In this document: positions 6,934 to 14,789 of the stretch, one piece after another
Numbering within the stretch: position 1 is the stretch's first letter
How the letters are laid out: every line of letters starts with the position of its first letter
Source: CAYWBI01 sp964456445
Lineage (GTDB): Bacteria > Calditrichota > Calditrichia > Calditrichales > J004
DNA length: 20,678 bases
Direction of reading: 5' to 3'
NCBI GenBank assembly: GCA_964456445.1
Contig: CAYWBI010000056.1
Location: forward strand, 1 to 20,678
Notes under the pieces: model-generated
The model's input: the letters and a program-made list of their open reading frames with translations, nothing else
Told to the model about the DNA's origin: nothing
Database searches by the model: none
Translations under genes and position numbers: made by a program

Positions 6934-9576
6934 ATGCAAGAGGCAAGCGATCATAAAAAAACGCTGGAAAAGGAATTCGCCCTTACTAAAGGCGATGATC
7001 TCTTTCGCCGCTTAATGGAGCTTGCCCCAAACGGGATAATGATTGTTGATAATGAAGGAAACATCCTGTTAGCCAATCCGGCCATGTTGAAAATGTTGGA
7101 TGTCAAAAAGGGGAAAAGTATTGTTGGCGGCAATATTTACACGGTGATCGCCAGGAACGAAATTGAACATTGTACGTCTTGCCTGAAAAACACAATAAAA
7201 CATAACTCGGGGGCCACGCATATAGAAACGTTGTTTGTCTGTGAGAATGATAGAGTCTTCCCGGTTGAGATTGACGCCGCATATACGGAGTGGAACGGGG
7301 GGCCGGCAGCCCAGATCATCGTACGTGATATATCAGAGCGTCGGCAGGCAGAGCAGAAATTAAAAGAGAGTGAAAAAAAATATCGTAGTTTGCTGGCCTC
7401 GGCGCCTTATGCTATAGTCAGTATAAATAAAAAGGGGCGGATTGTTTTTGCCAATGCAATGACCGAAAAGATATTCGGCTATGGGAAGGATGAACTTGAT
7501 GGACAACCGGTTGAGATTTTAGTGCCGGAACCCCTTCGCAAAACCCACTTTAAAAAAAGGGTCCTTTACGCCAACAACCCCTACGCCCGGCCAATGGGAA
7601 AGGGGCTCGAGCTGTTTGGTCGGCGCAGGGACGGCACTCTGTTCCCGGTTGAAATCAGTTTAAGCCCAATGTCCGATGAAAAGGGCGAAATATCAATTAT
7701 TAGCATAGTCCGTGATATTACGGATCATAAAAAAGCGCAAAAAGAGATTCATGATCTGGCGAAATTTCCGGATGAAAACACCGCGCCTGTACTTAGGGTC
7801 TCACGTGAGGGGATATTGATGTATGCCAACGGTGCGAGTTCGCAGTTAATAATAAGCTGGGGTATCCAGCTTGGCAAATCCTTGCCCAAGCCATATCCCA
7901 AAACAGTCCTTGATGTTCTAAAGTTTGGCTTAACAAAGAAGGTTGAAATTGAATGCAATGACCGCATTCTTGATCTTGTTTTTGTTCCGGTAAAAGAAAG
8001 CGACTATGTTAATATATACGGATTCGATATTACCGAACGCAAACAGAGCGAAAAAGAATTACAGATGTCTGTGAAAAAATATCGCCGGCTCTTTGATGAA
8101 GATTTGACGGGTAACTATATTTCCACCCCCGACGGGAAGCTTCTTTTATGCAACCCGTCATTCGCCCGTATTTTTGGTTTTGCCTCCACTGAAGAAGCCT
8201 TAAAGGCGAACATGGCTTCATTTTATTTAAATCCTGAGGCACGGGAAGAATTTATTGCGTTGTTAAAAAAAGAAAAAAAGCTTGAGCAATATGAAATGGA
8301 GTATTGTACCCAGGATGGTAAACCGGTTTATGTAATCCAGAATGTCGTGGGGGGCTTTAACGCGCAGGGTGTTCTTGTCGAAATAAAAGGTTATCTTTAT
8401 GATATCACTGAGCATAAGAAAGTTGAAGACCAGTATCGTCAGGCACAAAAGATGGAGGCCATTGGACAACTTGCAGGGGGAGTGGCACATGATTTCAATA
8501 ACCTGCTGACAATTATTAACGGCTACAGTGATCTTCTTTTATACGATTTGCAAAATGATGGCCCGGGGATAAAAAAACTGGAACAGATCAAACAGGCCGG
8601 AAAGCGGGCCGGTTCCCTGACCACTCAACTTCTGGCTTTTAGCCGCCGCCAGGTGATCCAGCCCAAGGTTTTAAATCTCAATTCCATAATTTCGGATATT
8701 GAAAAAATGCTGCACCGTCTTATCGGGGAAGACATCCAAATCGATACGAAGCTCCATCCACAACTCGGCAATATAAAAGCCGATCCCGGTCAGTTAGATC
8801 AGGTCTTGATGAACCTTGCCATAAATGCCCGGGACGCCATGCCAAAGGGTGGAACACTGATCATTGAAACACATAACGAATATCTTGATGAAGATTATGC
8901 CAAGTACCATCTTTCGGTTGCGCCCGGCAATTATGTCATTATTTCCATGAGCGATACAGGCATTGGCATGGACGAGGAAACAAAAAAACGAATTTTTGAA
9001 CCCTTTTATACTACCAAGGGAAAAGGCAAGGGAACGGGTTTAGGCCTTTCAACGGTCTATGGTATCGTAAAACAGTGTGGTGGCAACATTTGGGTATATA
9101 GCGAGGTTGGAAAAGGCACTACATTTAAAATATATTTTCCCAGGGTAGAAGAAAAACAACAACCGGTCAGTCATGCCCGTCCTGCTCCGGTTTCGTATAG
9201 TGGGTCCGAAACCATTTTAATTGTTGAAGATGACTATGGCGTTCGTGAAATCACCCGTACCTTCCTTTCCAAATATGGATATAATGTTATCGAATCGAGC
9301 GATGTGGATCATGCCATTGAACTGGTCGATAATTATGATGACCGGATCCATTTGCTGATCACCGATGTCATCATGCCTCAGATGAACGGACGTGATTTGT
9401 CTGAAAAAATCATTTCATTACGTCCTGAAATTAAGGTGCTTTTTGTCTCGGGTTATACGGACAACGCCATTGTTCATCATGGCATTCTAAACGAAGGGGT
9501 AAACTTTCTGCCCAAACCGTTCAGTCCTGTACAGTTGGCACAAAAGGTGCGTGAAGTCCTGGATTTAATTCCCTGA
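6934..9576 (+). CDS. Hybrid sensor histidine kinase, four PAS domains plus C-terminal receiver
   Basis: An 880-residue signalling protein with no membrane segment, so probably a cytoplasmic sensor. Four PAS-type modules precede the kinase. PAS1 is about 22-135, PAS2 about 144-268, PAS3 about 272-372 (divergent, starting near PVLRVSREGILMYANGAS) and PAS4 about 380-495. Several end in the DITERK or DISERR type of linker. The dimerisation domain has the phospho-acceptor motif GGVAHDFNNLL with His519, then the N-box NLAINARDAM (Asn631), SDTGIGM, FEPFYTTK and GTGLGLSTVYG of the ATP-binding lid. A receiver domain (about 755-878) starts ETILIVEDD, carries the acceptor Asp811 (LITDVIMP) and ends with a conserved LPKPF. 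The phosphate is expected to pass from His519 to Asp811. No response regulator or phosphotransfer gene lies nearby, and the signal is unknown. Confidence 0.93.
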   Translation: MQEASDHKKTLEKEFALTKGDDLFRRLMELAPNGIMIVDNEGNILLANPAMLKMLDVKKGKSIVGGNIYTVIARNEIEHCTSCLKNTIKHNSGATHIETLFVCENDRVFPVEIDAAYTEWNGGPAAQIIVRDISERRQAEQKLKESEKKYRSLLASAPYAIVSINKKGRIVFANAMTEKIFGYGKDELDGQPVEILVPEPLRKTHFKKRVLYANNPYARPMGKGLELFGRRRDGTLFPVEISLSPMSDEKGEISIISIVRDITDHKKAQKEIHDLAKFPDENTAPVLRVSREGILMYANGASSQLIISWGIQLGKSLPKPYPKTVLDVLKFGLTKKVEIECNDRILDLVFVPVKESDYVNIYGFDITERKQSEKELQMSVKKYRRLFDEDLTGNYISTPDGKLLLCNPSFARIFGFASTEEALKANMASFYLNPEAREEFIALLKKEKKLEQYEMEYCTQDGKPVYVIQNVVGGFNAQGVLVEIKGYLYDITEHKKVEDQYRQAQKMEAIGQLAGGVAHDFNNLLTIINGYSDLLLYDLQNDGPGIKKLEQIKQAGKRAGSLTTQLLAFSRRQVIQPKVLNLNSIISDIEKMLHRLIGEDIQIDTKLHPQLGNIKADPGQLDQVLMNLAINARDAMPKGGTLIIETHNEYLDEDYAKYHLSVAPGNYVIISMSDTGIGMDEETKKRIFEPFYTTKGKGKGTGLGLSTVYGIVKQCGGNIWVYSEVGKGTTFKIYFPRVEEKQQPVSHARPAPVSYSGSETILIVEDDYGVREITRTFLSKYGYNVIESSDVDHAIELVDNYDDRIHLLITDVIMPQMNGRDLSEKIISLRPEIKVLFVSGYTDNAIVHHGILNEGVNFLPKPFSPVQLAQKVREVLDLIP

Positions 9577-9625
9577 TAAATGAAGATAAAATACATAAGA
9601 TAAACAAATCTAATTGTAAGACGAT

Positions 9626-10972
9626 TTATTGCTTCCCTGAATACTCAAATGCCCCCAGGTCGTAACCTGCGCCTTGCGGGCGTTTTTTATTGGCCCTGTC
9701 CGTGGTTATTTGGAAACGGCCCATGTCCTTACCGGAATCGATGGCCGGGCTGGCGGCTTTTAAGTGATAATCACCATTTTCGGCGTCTATAAAATACCTG
9801 TCGGTCTCCCTTTGGGGGATGGCCCAATTTGCGGCCCGTAGCACAAGGTCCCTTACAAGCAGAACCGGAAGCCGTTGGGACACAAATAAATTGTTGAACA
9901 TTTCTAAGCGCCGGGGCATTCGGCCGATCCATTTTAACTGCTTTTTATTGTTCAGGCCAAAGGTGTTGTTGTTGGCTGTCAGGCTTTCTTTTAGGTTTTC
10001 CGCCCGAAGCGCCACAACGTTATGGTACATCACACAGTTTTGCAGCGTTACCCGCGCCGGTTGGCGTAGCCGGAAAGCAATCTCGTTATCATAGGCCGTG
10101 ACGCCGTCCAAAAGACAGGTCACCGGATTTTTTATGTTAAAAGCCGCGGCATTGGAAATACGTGTGGAGCGGAATCCGTGCGCGTAGCAATTCCGGATGG
10201 TAATGTTATGTTTTCCCGGGTCGTCCCTTTTACGCGCTTTTAAATCGATGGCATTCTCGGCTAATATTTTACCCACCGCTTCTTTGGGCAAACCGGCTTG
10301 TTCCGCTTCCACCATGGATATCGGCGCTACATAAAACGTACAATTTTCTATGGAAACCGCGTCCCAGTCCTCACGGGTCGGCGATATCTGGATGCAGTCG
10401 CCGGTTATTTGATAAATCGTGCAATGCGTTATCGACAAATGTTTAACGCCGCGTGTGCTGATGCCATGCGGCTCCTTGCGGGTTTGCGGGTACCAGCTAA
10501 ACCCATGATGTATCCGGCAACTGTCGATGGTGATATGTTGAATATTTCCCAGGGTGAGCAAATCCCTTTTGGCATTTTTAAACACACAGTTTTTTAATGT
10601 GATATAATTGCCGCCGACAGAGGCCACGGATTTATTTGCCCACAGTCCGTTGAAAGTAATATTCCGGATGGTCAGAAAGTCGTGTCGTATTTTTAACACT
10701 TGCCCCGCAAAGCGTACTTCCACACGGCCCCTGCCGATCAATTGGATGGGGCGGTTCTTTTTACCGGATGCATAACTTTTGAGCCGTTCCGTATAAATGC
10801 CCGTTTGTATATAAATTTTGTCACCGGGCTGAAGCGCGTGTTTCAACGCCCGGCTGATTGTATTAAAGGGGGCCTTCCGGCTGCCGGGGCCAAAACGAGT
10901 GCCGGACGGGGCTACATAGTAGGTGGCGCCGCTTACAAATCGTATTAAAAGTACCAGTAAAACAATACGCAT
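9626..10972 (-). CDS. Secreted right-handed beta-helix repeat protein
   Basis: A protein of about 448 residues with a cleavable signal peptide (MRIVLLVLLIRFVSG), followed by the DUF1565-like opening ATYYVAPSGTRFGPG with PFNTISRALKHALQPGD. The middle consists of repeated short turns such as LTIRNITFNG, ITLKNCVFKNA, ITIDSCRIHHG, LSITHCTIYQI and ITIRNCYAHGF, the pattern of a parallel beta-helix like those of pectate lyases and related polysaccharide-active proteins. The C-terminus ASPAIDSGKD ... YDLGAFEYS resembles the tail region of choice-of-anchor-Q proteins. The frame extends upstream to an ATG at 11014, but the signal peptide favours 10972. Neither start has a good ribosome binding site. 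Catalytic residues cannot be placed with confidence, so enzyme activity is unproven. It is convergent with the kinase gene and divergent from the Hsp20 gene. Confidence 0.85.
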   Translation of the reverse strand: MRIVLLVLLIRFVSGATYYVAPSGTRFGPGSRKAPFNTISRALKHALQPGDKIYIQTGIYTERLKSYASGKKNRPIQLIGRGRVEVRFAGQVLKIRHDFLTIRNITFNGLWANKSVASVGGNYITLKNCVFKNAKRDLLTLGNIQHITIDSCRIHHGFSWYPQTRKEPHGISTRGVKHLSITHCTIYQITGDCIQISPTREDWDAVSIENCTFYVAPISMVEAEQAGLPKEAVGKILAENAIDLKARKRDDPGKHNITIRNCYAHGFRSTRISNAAAFNIKNPVTCLLDGVTAYDNEIAFRLRQPARVTLQNCVMYHNVVALRAENLKESLTANNNTFGLNNKKQLKWIGRMPRRLEMFNNLFVSQRLPVLLVRDLVLRAANWAIPQRETDRYFIDAENGDYHLKAASPAIDSGKDMGRFQITTDRANKKRPQGAGYDLGAFEYSGKQ

Positions 10973-11094
10973 AAATCCGGTTTCCGGGTAAAAGTGACAG
11001 GATGCCGCGACCATCTTACCGATAAAAGCGGCAATATGACGGGCGTATGTACATAAACTACGCTATCGGCAGAAATGGGTATCTGGCATAACTA

Positions 11095-11123
11095 TTGTCT
11101 GTTAAAAATGTAAAATTCATAAA
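11095..11123 (+). promoter_or_regulatory. Possible promoter for the small heat-shock gene
   Basis: TTGTCT (11095-11100) and CATAAA (11118-11123) are spaced 17 bases apart, each matching four of six consensus positions. The region lies between the divergent beta-helix and Hsp20 genes. I see no CIRCE element or sigma-32-like consensus. The call is weak. Confidence 0.3.
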
Positions 11124-11178
11124 TCTGCCGGAGAAGAAAGCACGGCATTTCAACATTTCATAAAAAAAGGAGCATACC

Positions 11179-11631
11179 ATGCCATTTGTAAATTTTGGCC
11201 CGCGCAGTTTTGGCCCACGTAAACGGATCATAAATTTTAAAGGTGATCTGGACCGTTTGTTCGAAGAGTTTTTTGGTGATGAAGTGGACGACGTCACGGT
11301 AAAAAGCGAAATCCGGCCGCACACCAATATCGAAGACAACGGTAAAAGTTTTATCCTGACCATGGAGCTGCCCGGGATGGGCAAAGACGATATCAAGGTC
11401 AGCTACCAGGGCGGTAAGCTCAATATTGTGGGCGAGAAAAAGGGCCCCGGCGAAAAACAGGCGCTGATCAAACGCGAAAGGCGTTTTGGCAAAATCGCCC
11501 GTAGTTTTGACCTCCCGTCAGAAGTTGACAGCGAAGGCATTGAGGCCGCTTTTGAAAACGGCGTGTTAAGCATCAGCCTGCCCAAGGTGGCCGAAACCGT
11601 TGAACCGGGTGTTGAAGTCAAAATCAAATAG
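11179..11631 (+). CDS. Small heat-shock protein, Hsp20/alpha-crystallin family
   Basis: A 150-residue holdase chaperone that binds unfolding proteins without ATP and normally forms large oligomers in the cytoplasm. The N-terminal arm (1-45) contains GDLDRLFEEFF, the usual helix of bacterial class members. The alpha-crystallin domain spans about 47-140, with ELPGMGKDDIKVSYQGGKL, the RRFGKIARSFDLP strand region and the family motif AAFENGVLSISLPK. The extension ends VEVKIK, supplying an I/V-x-I/V-type anchor for oligomerisation. AAAGGAG sits just before the ATG. It is a single-gene transcript ended by the hairpin at 11643. Length and motifs are entirely typical. Confidence 0.96.
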   Translation: MPFVNFGPRSFGPRKRIINFKGDLDRLFEEFFGDEVDDVTVKSEIRPHTNIEDNGKSFILTMELPGMGKDDIKVSYQGGKLNIVGEKKGPGEKQALIKRERRFGKIARSFDLPSEVDSEGIEAAFENGVLSISLPKVAETVEPGVEVKIK

Positions 11632-11642
11632 CCCACATATCC

Positions 11643-11670
11643 ACCGGCGTTTCCGCGCCGGTTTTTTTTT
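11643..11670 (+). terminator. Intrinsic terminator of the Hsp20 gene
   Basis: ACCGGCG (11643-11649) pairs with CGCCGGT (11656-11662) around a six-base loop, and a run of nine T ends at 11670. It lies 11 bases after the Hsp20 stop. The opposite strand has no T-run after the stem, so it should not serve the convergent dehydrogenase gene efficiently. Confidence 0.9.
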
Positions 11671-11688
11671 GTTTATTCCAACAAATTA

Positions 11689-12537
11689 TTATTTCCCAAA
11701 CAACTTCCCGATCAGGCGGTCCAGCATGCGGGCGCTCAGCAGATAGCGGGGTATGACCCAGCGGGTAAATTTTTGCCCGACCACGGCCTGGCGCACCGCG
11801 GGCCGGCGCTTTTCGATAATTTTTATAATCCGCCGGGCGATCGCTTCCGGAGGCAAACCGTTTTGTCCGGATTTTACAAATTCCCGCTGAAAACGTTTGA
11901 GCGCCCGGGCATAGCCGGTTTTTAAATAATGTTCCTGGATAGTTGTGGCTGATTCCTTTTCCCAGATGGGCGTGCGCACCGAACCCGGTCCAACCAAAAT
12001 CACATCGATGCCGTACAGCAATAACTCGCGCCGCAGACTGTGGCTAAAACCTTCCAGGGCAAATTTTGACGCCACATACGGCCCGATAAAGGGATAGGCG
12101 ATTTGTCCCGATACCGAACCGATGTTTATAATTTTCCCCGGTGGAAAGGGACATTCGGCCATCGCGCCGAGCAATGGCAAAAAAGCCTGGGTAACGGCCA
12201 ACACGCCAAACAGGTTTACCTCAAACTGATTTTTGAATTCTTCCAGCTCTATGTGTTGTAGTATGCCGCTTACTGCGATACCGGCGTTGTTTACCAGGGC
12301 GCTTAATCCCGTGTTACCGGTTTGCTCCTGAACAAGCGTCGCTGCCTTTTGTATCGCCTCAGGATTGGTGACGTTAAAAATCAGGGGTGTAAAATTTGTC
12401 CCGAGTTCCGTCTCAAGCCTTTTGGCGTCTTCCCCGCTGCGTACGCTGCCGAATACATGATAGCCGCTTGCACAAAGTTCTCGCGCGGTTACAAAACCGA
12501 TACCGCTGGAAACACCGGTGATTAGTATATGTTTCAT
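11689..12537 (-). CDS. Short-chain dehydrogenase/reductase (SDR)
   Basis: A 282-residue NAD(P)-dependent oxidoreductase of the classical SDR type with Rossmann fold. Motifs seen: the nucleotide-binding TGVSSGIG (7-14), NNAG (83-86), Asn108 in the helix-4 position, and the catalytic Ser141, Tyr154 and Lys158 within INIGSVSGQIAYPFIGPYVASK. The C-terminal extension past the core (about residue 200 on) is basic and variable. Arg33 after the second strand hints at NADP(H) preference, which is only an inference. The start at 12537 was chosen because AAAGGAA lies at a suitable distance upstream and the coenzyme motif then begins at residue 7. The frame stays open to 12630 without family similarity. 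The substrate (steroid, retinoid, lipid or sugar-like) cannot be told. It is divergent from the ECF sigma gene. Confidence 0.92.
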   Translation of the reverse strand: MKHILITGVSSGIGFVTARELCASGYHVFGSVRSGEDAKRLETELGTNFTPLIFNVTNPEAIQKAATLVQEQTGNTGLSALVNNAGIAVSGILQHIELEEFKNQFEVNLFGVLAVTQAFLPLLGAMAECPFPPGKIINIGSVSGQIAYPFIGPYVASKFALEGFSHSLRRELLLYGIDVILVGPGSVRTPIWEKESATTIQEHYLKTGYARALKRFQREFVKSGQNGLPPEAIARRIIKIIEKRRPAVRQAVVGQKFTRWVIPRYLLSARMLDRLIGKLFGK

Positions 12538-12656
12538 GCCGGATTCCTTTGACTGAAGAAGTAATGTTCCGGATAGAAGATAGGTCTGCGGCGTGGGAGA
12601 TACAAATGGGAAAGTGTGATCAACCGTCATGAAGGGCCCGGGTTTTCAATATTACC

Positions 12657-12690
12657 TGTTGCAAATTTTAAGGATATGTTGCAAGTTTTA
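12657..12690. repeat. Tandem 14-bp direct repeat upstream of the ECF sigma operon
   Basis: TGTTGCAAATTTTA (12657-12670) and TGTTGCAAGTTTTA (12677-12690) agree at 13 of 14 positions and are offset by exactly 20 bases, close to two helical turns. Each holds the palindromic core TTGCAA. They lie in the 192-base divergent region between the dehydrogenase gene and the sigma gene, ending 39 bases before the sigma start. They could be a pair of regulator half-sites, or promoter elements read on either strand (complement TAAAATTTGCAACA). Confidence 0.5.
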
Positions 12691-12729
12691 GCCCATCGAG
12701 CTGTCCAATAATTAACAACAAGGTAAAGG

Positions 12730-13308
12730 ATGAAATTATTGGATGCCGCCCAAATCATACAAGATACACCCATGACTTTTGAAGAGATTTATGCCCGTAA
12801 CGGGGAGCGCATCTTAAACCTTGCCTATCGCATGACGGGCAGGCGCACCGTTGCGCAGGACCTGACCCAGGATGTGTTTATAAAGGTCTTTGAAAAAATC
12901 GATACTTTTCGCGAGGAGGCCCGGCTTAGCAGTTGGATTTACCGTATTGCCATGAACCATATTATCAACTATATCAAGCGTGAAAAAAAAATGTCGTTGT
13001 TTGGTTTACTCACAGGAGAGAACGAGGATGATCGTTTTGACGGTCAAATAACGGTGTGGGAAGATGAATTACCGGAGCGGGCAGACAGCATAATGGAAGA
13101 ACGGCAGAGGGAAACGCTGATCCGTAAATTGATAGATGAACTGCCGGCAAAATATAAACTTCCGCTTGTTCTGTACCGCTATGAAGATATGGGTTATCAG
13201 CAGATTGCCGAACAGCTTGGCCTTAGCTTAAGCGCGGTGGAGAGCCGGATTCATCGTGGGCGGAAAAAATTAAAAGAAAAATTACAACCATGGATGGATG
13301 CACTTTAA
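12730..13308 (+). CDS. RNA polymerase sigma factor, ECF (sigma-70 family group 4)
   Basis: A 192-residue extracytoplasmic-function sigma factor that directs RNA polymerase to stress promoters. Region 2 (about residues 20-90) has ERILNLAYRMTGRRTVAQDL, followed by TQDVFIKVFEKIDTF and LSSWIYRIAMNHIINYIKRE. An acidic linker (about 91-125) leads to region 4 (about 130-188) with LPAKYKLPLVLYRYEDMGY and the helix-turn-helix QQIAEQLGLSLSAVESRIHRGR. Regions 1.1 and 3 are missing, as expected for ECF factors. Translation may start at 12730, behind AAGG, or at the ATG at codon 15, where similarity begins. It leads an operon with a one-TM protein and a periplasmic sensor, the arrangement of sigma factors held at the membrane by an anti-sigma factor. 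Confidence 0.95.
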   Translation: MKLLDAAQIIQDTPMTFEEIYARNGERILNLAYRMTGRRTVAQDLTQDVFIKVFEKIDTFREEARLSSWIYRIAMNHIINYIKREKKMSLFGLLTGENEDDRFDGQITVWEDELPERADSIMEERQRETLIRKLIDELPAKYKLPLVLYRYEDMGYQQIAEQLGLSLSAVESRIHRGRKKLKEKLQPWMDAL

Positions 13309-13325
13309 ATGGAACGAGGTGGAAG

Positions 13326-13664
13326 ATGAAACCACAAAAAATAGAGCAGCTGCTTGCGGCCCGGGCAAAATCCCCCACGCCGCATATTGAAGCCGATCCC
13401 TTTTTACCGACACGGGTACGCGCACTGGTTAAAAATAGTTTGCAAATCATTTTTCCCGGCTGGCGGATAAGCGCCCTGGTCGGGGCCGCGGCATTGTTGA
13501 TAGGCGTCTATATCGGCAATGGTTTTGATGACCTGGCGGCCCAATCTTCCGGGAGCCAGAATTATGCATCAGTCTATGACCTTAGCGGCGCCCTGTATCA
13601 GGAATCCCTAAGCGATGATTTTAAGGCGATACTCGCCACCTTTGATAAAGGAGCACAAAAATGA
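13326..13664 (+). CDS. Small single-pass membrane protein, putative anti-sigma factor
   Basis: A 112-residue protein with a basic, proline-containing cytoplasmic N-terminus (1-46), one membrane span (about 47-65, RISALVGAAALLIGVYIG) and a short periplasmic tail. It has no HxxxCxxC zinc anti-sigma motif. A short cytoplasmic arm, one span and a position right after an ECF sigma gene match minimal anti-sigma factors such as CnrY, whose N-terminal segment clamps its sigma factor. That assignment is inferred from topology and context, not from a recognised domain. The ATG at 13326 follows AGGTGG. The frame is open 12 codons further up, but that part overlaps the sigma gene's end. Its stop overlaps the next ATG by four bases (ATGA), so the two are translationally coupled. 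Confidence 0.7.
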   Translation: MKPQKIEQLLAARAKSPTPHIEADPFLPTRVRALVKNSLQIIFPGWRISALVGAAALLIGVYIGNGFDDLAAQSSGSQNYASVYDLSGALYQESLSDDFKAILATFDKGAQK

Positions 13665-14152
13665 ACCAAAAATTACTAAGCGGCGTACTTATATTTTCGC
13701 TTGCGCTAAACCTGGCCGTGATAGGTACCTTTGCCTATCACCGTTTTGCCCGGCCAGATATGCCACCACCGGAATTTAGAAAAGAACGTCAGGAACATTT
13801 TTTCCGCTCTTTGAATATCCCTGGGCCTAAAAGGGCAAAACTTTTTTCGCTTATGGAAGCCTTCCGGGATGAAAACCAACCCCTGCAAGAAAGCATTTTT
13901 GCCACTGAAAAAATGCTTGTGGAGAAAATCGGGGACGGAAAAAGTAACATAGACGAAATTAACGCCGTATTGGACACACTGGCGGCTTTGCGTTTAAGAC
14001 AAAGTAAAAAAGCAATGGTTCATTTCTTAAAAGCACGGACATTTCTAAATCCCCGTCAACAACGACAATTATTTGAGATGATCTTACGTATGCGTCCTCC
14101 GGGAGGACGGGGAATGCAACATCAACGACGATCCATGCGCAGGGATAATTAA
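13661..14152 (+). CDS. Membrane-anchored periplasmic metal/stress sensor, Spy/CnrX-like (heavy-metal-resistance family)
   Basis: A 163-residue protein with an N-terminal membrane anchor (about 5-26, ending LNLAVIGTFAYHRF) and a helical periplasmic domain rich in Arg, Gln and Met. The pattern of a proline-rich entry, a long helix (EHFFRSLNIPGPKRAKLF), a second long helical hairpin and FLNPRQQRQLFEMILRMRP resembles the LxxxQ...LTPEQ-type helices of the Spy/CpxP/CnrX group. His46 and His121 sit near the metal-ligand positions of CnrX as I remember them, but this was not aligned. The C-terminal tail is arginine-rich and probably flexible. It is coupled to the putative anti-sigma gene by an ATGA overlap behind AAAGGAG. 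Likely role: sense a periplasmic metal or envelope state and adjust sigma release. Confidence 0.75.
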   Translation: MNQKLLSGVLIFSLALNLAVIGTFAYHRFARPDMPPPEFRKERQEHFFRSLNIPGPKRAKLFSLMEAFRDENQPLQESIFATEKMLVEKIGDGKSNIDEINAVLDTLAALRLRQSKKAMVHFLKARTFLNPRQQRQLFEMILRMRPPGGRGMQHQRRSMRRDN

Positions 14153-14177
14153 ATATTATAGAATGAAAGGATTAATG

Positions 14178-14789
14178 ATGCAAAAAACGTGGTTTACATC
14201 ACTTCTGATGTTACTGTTTGCCTGGCTTGCCATTTCCTGTGGCCGGGGAAACATAAAAAAAGATATGGTCGAATTCGACCGGGCTTATATCCCGGCACTG
14301 GCTTTTACATCTCAACAAAAGACACTTGCAGCTAAAAAAGCAATCATACAACTAAACAATCAGTGGAAGAGATTTAAAAAAACATACTATTCTAGTCCTG
14401 CTGGGGATACGGCCTGGAAAAAGGATTTTGATTCAATTGATGGCTATATCACCCAGGCAAATAAAATAATTTCATTCGGACAACAGTTGATAAAGCCACA
14501 TGAAACTCTTGAGAATGTCCGGATTATCTTTATGAAACTGCGTGAAAGGAATCATATCAATTATTTTATTGACTTTCTTACAAAATTTCACGAGCCTATG
14601 GAAACCATCGCTTTAACCATCAAGGGGAGCACAGCCGCAACATTGAACGGGGACGACATCCTGAGAATTAAGAATGCTTTACCACAAGCGCTTCTTGACT
14701 ACGAAACAATAAAAAATGCAAAGTTTGATCGGGAGTTGTTTTCTTTTAGTAAAGAAAAGGCCAAAAAAACTTATGCAGTCCATTCATGA
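14178..14789 (+). CDS. Helical lipoprotein of the ECF operon, frame broken near the 3' end
   Basis: As read, a protein of about 203 residues with a lipoprotein signal (lipobox LAISC) and a wholly helical, charged mature part that I cannot assign to a family. The frame stops at 14787-14789 soon after an A7 run (14763-14769). Removing one A continues the frame as KEKAKKLMQSIHEEGNEL and on to 14922, giving about 247 residues with unchanged helical character. So the gene is either truly frameshifted, rescued by slippage, or affected by a sequencing error. AAAGGA (14166-14171) points to the ATG at 14178 or 14175, rather than the earlier ATG at 14163. It starts 26 bases after the sensor gene and is probably the fourth gene of the sigma operon. 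A four-helix-bundle fold is plausible but unproven. Confidence 0.75.
   Translation: MQKTWFTSLLMLLFAWLAISCGRGNIKKDMVEFDRAYIPALAFTSQQKTLAAKKAIIQLNNQWKRFKKTYYSSPAGDTAWKKDFDSIDGYITQANKIISFGQQLIKPHETLENVRIIFMKLRERNHINYFIDFLTKFHEPMETIALTIKGSTAATLNGDDILRIKNALPQALLDYETIKNAKFDRELFSFSKEKAKKTYAVHS

Noticed and set aside
14762..14770. A7 run as a classical -1 ribosomal slippery heptamer
   Set aside because: The continuation lies in the +1 frame, and the codon phase (GCC AAA AAA ACT) does not give the X XXY YYZ pattern.
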